Shown: piece by piece, positions 60,481-64,000 of the stretch
How positions within the stretch are numbered: the first letter of the stretch is position 1
Layout of the letters: each line of letters opens with the position of its first letter
DNA from: Mayamaea pseudoterrestris
Lineage: Eukaryota; Bacillariophyta; Bacillariophyceae; Sellaphorales; Sellaphoraceae
DNA length: 64,000 bases
NCBI GenBank assembly: GCA_027923505.1
Contig: BROI01000005.1
Coordinates: forward strand, 1-64,000
Direction: 5' to 3'
Made by a program: the position numbers and the translations under genes
The notes under the pieces: generated by a model
Database searches by the model: none
What the model was told of the DNA's origin: nothing
What the model saw: the letters and a program-made list of their open reading frames with translations, nothing else

Positions 60481-63168
60481 TCAAACCTCCGCATAGTCGG
60501 GCGACTTTGGCACCATGGTGAAACCGTTCGACGGCGACGGCGGTCTTGGCAACGCGCGACTCGATGACGGAGGCTTGTCCGTGAACGATCCGGAGTCGGC
60601 AAAGTGGGAAATGGGCGTCGGAAGTGGGTCGGCTGCTGATGGCACATTGTCAAAGTCTGCGTGCGGCTCGGAGAGCGGGTCAATCATGACGCGGGAGCGC
60701 TTGTTTGGTGACAATGGAGGTTGATGGCGGGCGTGGCGAACATTCGGTGGCTGCTGCTGTTCGTTGCCGGCGCTGCCAAAGCTGCTGTTGAAGCTACTGC
60801 CAGTGCTTTGTTTGGGGCTGTTTTGACTGCTACTCAGCGAGCTGTCTGTCGATGGGATCGAGCTGCGCGGAGGAGTGCTCTTGTTGTCATCCATCATGGG
60901 TTCAATCGTGTCGCGGTGTGGAACACTCTCGGGACTTGAGGCAAATAAGCGCTGTTGGTCGACTAGCCCAGGTGGCACTTCCCACGATTCGTCTTGGTTC
61001 GGCAACACATCTGTCACCTCAACGCCTTCCTCCTGACCCAGCTCCTCTTCATCGTTTCCGTAATTGTCAAGCAGTGACTCCTCCTTGGAAACGGTTGGCG
61101 AGAAAATGTCTTCGCCGCGGTCCGAACTAGTGACGCTATTGTCGTCAGGGTTCCAATTCACGTCGGGGGTATAGTCCGTCGTATTCAAAACACTGCTGTC
61201 CTGACTCTCTTGGTCGTCGCTTACATGGTTGACTCGCTCCTGTTCCAGCAATGTCTCATCCTCCTCGTCATTGTCGTCGCTACCTGATCGGTAGCTTCCA
61301 CTGCCGCCGCCATAGAGGGGATAAAAGTTGGCAAACGGATTCTTCTTGTTCTTTCTATTCTTCTTGCTCCGCCACAAAAACGAATGCTGCGCCTGCTCGG
61401 GTGGCGGCGGGGAAATGCTATTGTAAGCCTTGACGCGCATGGCCGAGCTGTTGCTCCGTCCCGAATGATTGTCCGCCTTACTAAGCAATTCAATGCTTGG
61501 ATCTGACGGAGAGAGATTGTCCGCGTGCATGGTTGACGAAACTTCCGAGTCGCTGTGCTGCATGCTGTCGAGCGATGCCACGGAGGGAGTATCCGCGGCG
61601 GCCCGAGCCGGCGTTGACATGAGCTTGTCATCATCGCGGAGTGGGTGAAAGGGAACTCCAGCAGCGGCGGAACCAACTGCTGGCAATGATGCAAGTATCT
61701 TGTTTGTTTTGGTAGTCGAAGGTGGCGGCAATGAAGGTAGCTCCCTGTCTTGCTCTTCAACGTCTTCACCAATAACTTCCTCACCAGTCGCACCCAAATG
61801 ATCCTGCTCGGTCAAACTTTTGCTGGGCCGATCCGGCGATAGGGATCCCTGACTACTGCTGGCAAAGTAGTAGCCCGGCCTCGAGTGACGCGACGGTGAA
61901 CCTTGCGACTGCTCGGGCGCAACATCGTCACTATCCTCCGTCTTGTAAATGTTGGAAACGGATGCACTCAGCAGCCAATTGCCATGACTCGAGGGGCTTT
62001 CCAAATCGTGCGCCTCCTCCAAGGTTGACTCCTTGTCGCGCTGCTGGCGGCGGCGGCGAAAGCCGGCACCTCCAACGAGCAGGCCGAGAACGAAAAGGGA
62101 TCCAACCACGGCGGCAATGGCAATGGTGGATGGTGAGGCGAGACTGTTGTCACTGTTGCTATCGCTACTACTGTTGCTATTGCCTTCCGAGGATGCCGTA
62201 ATGGATGACGTGCTGTTGCCATTGACGTCTCTGTCTCCGCCAATGTTTGCGCCGTCGTCGTCACGAGCATTCGCAGGTGGAGCAACTGGAATAAAAATAT
62301 CATCGTCGTCGTCAGCCTGCTGACTCGGTGCCTTTGTAGCTGCGTCTGCAGTTGCGTCACTACTCGGCTTATTGGTCGGTCGCAATGGAGCTCGCGTTGG
62401 TTTGCGGCTAGGTTTGCGAGTGGGATTGCGAGTAGGTTTGCGCGAAGGCTTGCTAGTCGGTTTCCTTGCTGGAGCCTTGGTAGGCTTAATCGTAGGAGCA
62501 TTGGTCTCTGCCTTTGTCGGTTCATCTGTATCTAGTACAATCTGAAAAGTTGGTTCCTCCGTCTTTACATCAGTTGGTTTTGGCGTAGTTGGTGTTCGCG
62601 GGGTTGGAGATGGCGTAACTGGAGCAATCGTACTTGGCGCCAGTGTTGGAAAGCGCGTCGCCGGAGCCGGAGTCACTGGCATGCCTGTCGGCGCCTCGGT
62701 CGGATCCAGCGTCGCCGTTCCAAACGAAAGGCTAGCCGCATTGGGTAGTACCGCTTGCAGTTTACTCACGCATTCGGGCGTTTTAATGGTTTCATGCACG
62801 CAGTTATTTGCAACGTAACTAGTTGGAACTTGGGACTGCGAAAATTCCATGGAGCCGCTGACAATGACAATGCCTTGATTGTTGTAGCAGCTTGCGTCGC
62901 CCAAATGAATAGTGTTGGCATATAGATTGCACTTGTAGGGAACCGTGGCCACGAGGCACTGGAGAATGGCGGATCGAACGTTATTCGCAACATCTTCCGA
63001 GCACCAGCTGGAGGAACCATATTGATCCACAACGCCCAAGTACATTTGCGATAGTGATACTGAGCCGGCATTTTGCGCTCTTGTTCCTTGCAATCGAGTA
63101 AAAAGTAGGAGCGATAGAAGCGCTGGGAAGAAGAAGCACCTCGAGAGGAGCAGTGCGCCTTGTCTCAT
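60481..63168 (-). CDS. Large type I membrane protein with S/APT- and PTRKPSRKPT-type repeats (diatom surface protein)
   Basis: A single exon of 895 residues. A signal peptide (about 1-31, ending GTRAQ) is followed by a Cys-containing ectodomain (about 32-150: SSWCSEDVANN, VPYKCNLY, NNCVHET, TPECVSK). A repeat region follows (about 155-275) of EAPTGMPVTPAP and basic KPTSKPSRKPTRNPT units. An acidic stretch precedes the membrane segment (about 345-370, IAIAAVVGSLFVLGLLVGG, then FRRRRQQ). The cytosolic half, over 500 residues, is Ser/Asp/Pro-rich and disordered. The layout is that of diatom wall- or surface-linked proteins; the Lys/Arg-Pro-Thr units could bind anionic wall polymers. No kinase or other enzyme domain. 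The long plus-strand frames here are shadows. Confidence 0.88.
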   Translation of the reverse strand: MRQGALLLSRCFFFPALLSLLLFTRLQGTRAQNAGSVSLSQMYLGVVDQYGSSSWCSEDVANNVRSAILQCLVATVPYKCNLYANTIHLGDASCYNNQGIVIVSGSMEFSQSQVPTSYVANNCVHETIKTPECVSKLQAVLPNAASLSFGTATLDPTEAPTGMPVTPAPATRFPTLAPSTIAPVTPSPTPRTPTTPKPTDVKTEEPTFQIVLDTDEPTKAETNAPTIKPTKAPARKPTSKPSRKPTRNPTRKPSRKPTRAPLRPTNKPSSDATADAATKAPSQQADDDDDIFIPVAPPANARDDDGANIGGDRDVNGNSTSSITASSEGNSNSSSDSNSDNSLASPSTIAIAAVVGSLFVLGLLVGGAGFRRRRQQRDKESTLEEAHDLESPSSHGNWLLSASVSNIYKTEDSDDVAPEQSQGSPSRHSRPGYYFASSSQGSLSPDRPSKSLTEQDHLGATGEEVIGEDVEEQDRELPSLPPPSTTKTNKILASLPAVGSAAAGVPFHPLRDDDKLMSTPARAAADTPSVASLDSMQHSDSEVSSTMHADNLSPSDPSIELLSKADNHSGRSNSSAMRVKAYNSISPPPPEQAQHSFLWRSKKNRKNKKNPFANFYPLYGGGSGSYRSGSDDNDEEDETLLEQERVNHVSDDQESQDSSVLNTTDYTPDVNWNPDDNSVTSSDRGEDIFSPTVSKEESLLDNYGNDEEELGQEEGVEVTDVLPNQDESWEVPPGLVDQQRLFASSPESVPHRDTIEPMMDDNKSTPPRSSIPSTDSSLSSSQNSPKQSTGSSFNSSFGSAGNEQQQPPNVRHARHQPPLSPNKRSRVMIDPLSEPHADFDNVPSAADPLPTPISHFADSGSFTDKPPSSSRALPRPPSPSNGFTMVPKSPDYAEV

Positions 63169-63561
63169 TATTGTTCGTGTAAAATGAAAAACGAATCTTT
63201 CACAAGTTCAATAGCTTTTTCCGACAGTCTATTGTATAGTTCCTCGATCTCTTCAATATATAATGGATTGGAATATACTGGCCTCTGCTGCTGGAGCTCC
63301 GAGTGCGATATGAAGGAACGAATGCAATCGAGTGGAGCGTGTGCTTGCCATTGTCTGTTGCGCGCCGGCGCGGCGACCGCGACAAGACTCACCGGCAATC
63401 GTGAGCGACAAAGTTAGTCAGTCAAAACGTAGAGTGTGGCGAGCCAAAAGTCGCACTCGAGGACTGACAGTGAGGCGCAGCGGTACTCACAACACGAAGG
63501 TCGACGACATCCGCAGCAATTACAATCAAAATGAGACGCTTGCAGCGCTCTTGCAATCGAA
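63169..63561. other. Intergenic, divergent promoters
   Basis: 393 bases between the surface-protein gene and the TFIIE-alpha gene. An AT-rich tcttcaatatataatgg at about 63249 could be a TATA-like element, but nothing ties it to either gene. Confidence 0.35.
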
Positions 63562-64000
63562 ATGGCCGACCTGACTGTTTACGCCGAAACCCTCATTTCA
63601 ACGGTTGCGAGGGCATTTTATACGGATGATGAAGTTGTACTGATTGACGTATTGATCCGTGACAAGTTCCTCCGCGACGATGACATGGCCCTGCGCTTGT
63701 CGTTGCCAGCCAAACGATTGCGAGCAACGCTACAGTTCCTACAAGATGAACATTTAGTGTATTCAGAAACAGTTGATGATCTTGCGCAAGGAGGGAGCCA
63801 GGCCACGAAATTCTATTACTTGGATTATTGTCGCGCCGTTCATTCCATTCGACTGCGCATTCATTTGCTGCGGAAGAAACTCGAGCAAGATGAACTGCGC
63901 GCTCGATCGAGCTCGTTTTACCTTTGTCCAGGTTATGACATTAAAAGATGTAACGGACGATACACGGAAGCAGAAGCGCTGCAAGTTTGTCTGGATCCAG
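63562..64000 (+). CDS. TFA1: Transcription initiation factor TFIIE alpha subunit, N-terminal part (cut by window end)
   Basis: An open frame of 146 codons runs off the right edge with no stop. The first about 110 residues form the TFIIE-alpha winged helix: ISTVARAFYTDDEVVLIDVL, DMALRLSLPAKRLRATLQFL, FYYLDYCRAVHSIRLRIHLL and RKKLEQDEL. The zinc-ribbon region follows (SFYLCPGYDIKRCNGRYTEA), then EALQVCLDP at the edge. In most species the ribbon opens CPxC; here the second Cys lies further on, which may be a lineage insertion. TFIIE-alpha recruits TFIIH to the RNA polymerase II pre-initiation complex. No leader; nuclear. Confidence 0.93.
   Translation, partial: MADLTVYAETLISTVARAFYTDDEVVLIDVLIRDKFLRDDDMALRLSLPAKRLRATLQFLQDEHLVYSETVDDLAQGGSQATKFYYLDYCRAVHSIRLRIHLLRKKLEQDELRARSSSFYLCPGYDIKRCNGRYTEAEALQVCLDP

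Noticed and set aside
60515-61130. Plus-strand frames opposite the large surface protein
   Set aside because: Shadows of its Ser/Asp-rich cytosolic half.
1-64000. tRNA, rRNA or CRISPR-like arrays
   Set aside because: No cloverleaf with a T-loop GGTTCGA context in spacers (the LTR ggttcgggtgaacc is only a hairpin), no rRNA-like stretch, and repeats are transposon ends or microsatellites rather than spaced arrays.

Overview
The window looks like nuclear DNA of a diatom. Five points support this. (1) Many predicted preproteins start with a signal peptide followed by the ASAFAP-type motif of secondary red plastids, for example ASAFAP in phytoene desaturase, NAFTP in an acyl-activating enzyme and SAFQT in a TPR protein. 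(2) Secreted or membrane proteins carry the P-T/S-rich 'SAPT/EPT' repeats common in diatom surface proteins. (3) Genes are compact and mostly intronless, with short GT-AG introns (12 supported, 75-155 nt). (4) A Ty1/copia element of the diatom type is present. (5) Plastid genes (PDS, PsbP-like, DUF3611) lie among ordinary eukaryotic ones. I cannot name the genus.

Layout. 0.5-11.8 kb: a UBA + ZnF-UBP + SIR2 fusion, a plastid long-chain acyl-CoA/acyl-ACP synthetase, a possible dynactin p24, a PP2C phosphatase, a TMEM70-like mitochondrial protein and a plastid TPR protein. 12.2-18.3 kb: a young copia-type retroelement whose two 219-bp LTRs differ at one base, inserted about 60 bp upstream of a protein kinase gene. 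18.4-26.5 kb: the kinase, then two diverged membrane-anchored DUF839/PhoX-like paralogues flanking an ankyrin gene, all three on the minus strand. 27.3-39.1 kb: an S/APT-repeat membrane protein with an arginine-rich block, a UBAC2-like pseudo-rhomboid, NSRP1, a Ubc variant (UEV/Mms2), RNA polymerase III subunit 2 (4 exons), a membrane PLC-X-like protein and an unknown acidic protein with a 13-nt first coding exon. 39.1-46.4 kb: a repeat-rich island with MITE-like inverted repeats, palindromes, a tyrosine-recombinase (DIRS/PAT-like) retroelement with an exact 185-bp split direct repeat at its right end, and a foldback sequence. 46.6-60.2 kb: an interval rich in proteins with signal-peptide or plastid-type leaders (S/APT protein, DUF3611, Tat-type PsbP-like, PDS, degenerate 2H-phosphoesterase-like, LOR-domain, DUF836 glutaredoxin-like), plus a nucleoredoxin-like protein and a TBC-TLD (TBC1D24-like) gene. 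60.5-64 kb: a large S/APT-repeat receptor-like protein and the 5' part of TFIIE-alpha, cut by the window edge.

The most unusual item is the first gene: one protein joins an HDAC6-type ubiquitin-binding zinc finger to a SIRT2-like sirtuin, combining parts of the two known classes of tubulin deacetylase. Other observations of note are the split-repeat tyrosine-recombinase retroelement, a chromodomain-like segment in the copia element, and several enzyme folds whose catalytic residues have changed (2H phosphoesterase-like, nucleoredoxin-like, sirtuin FGE loop). All product calls are from reading the sequence; no database search was possible.
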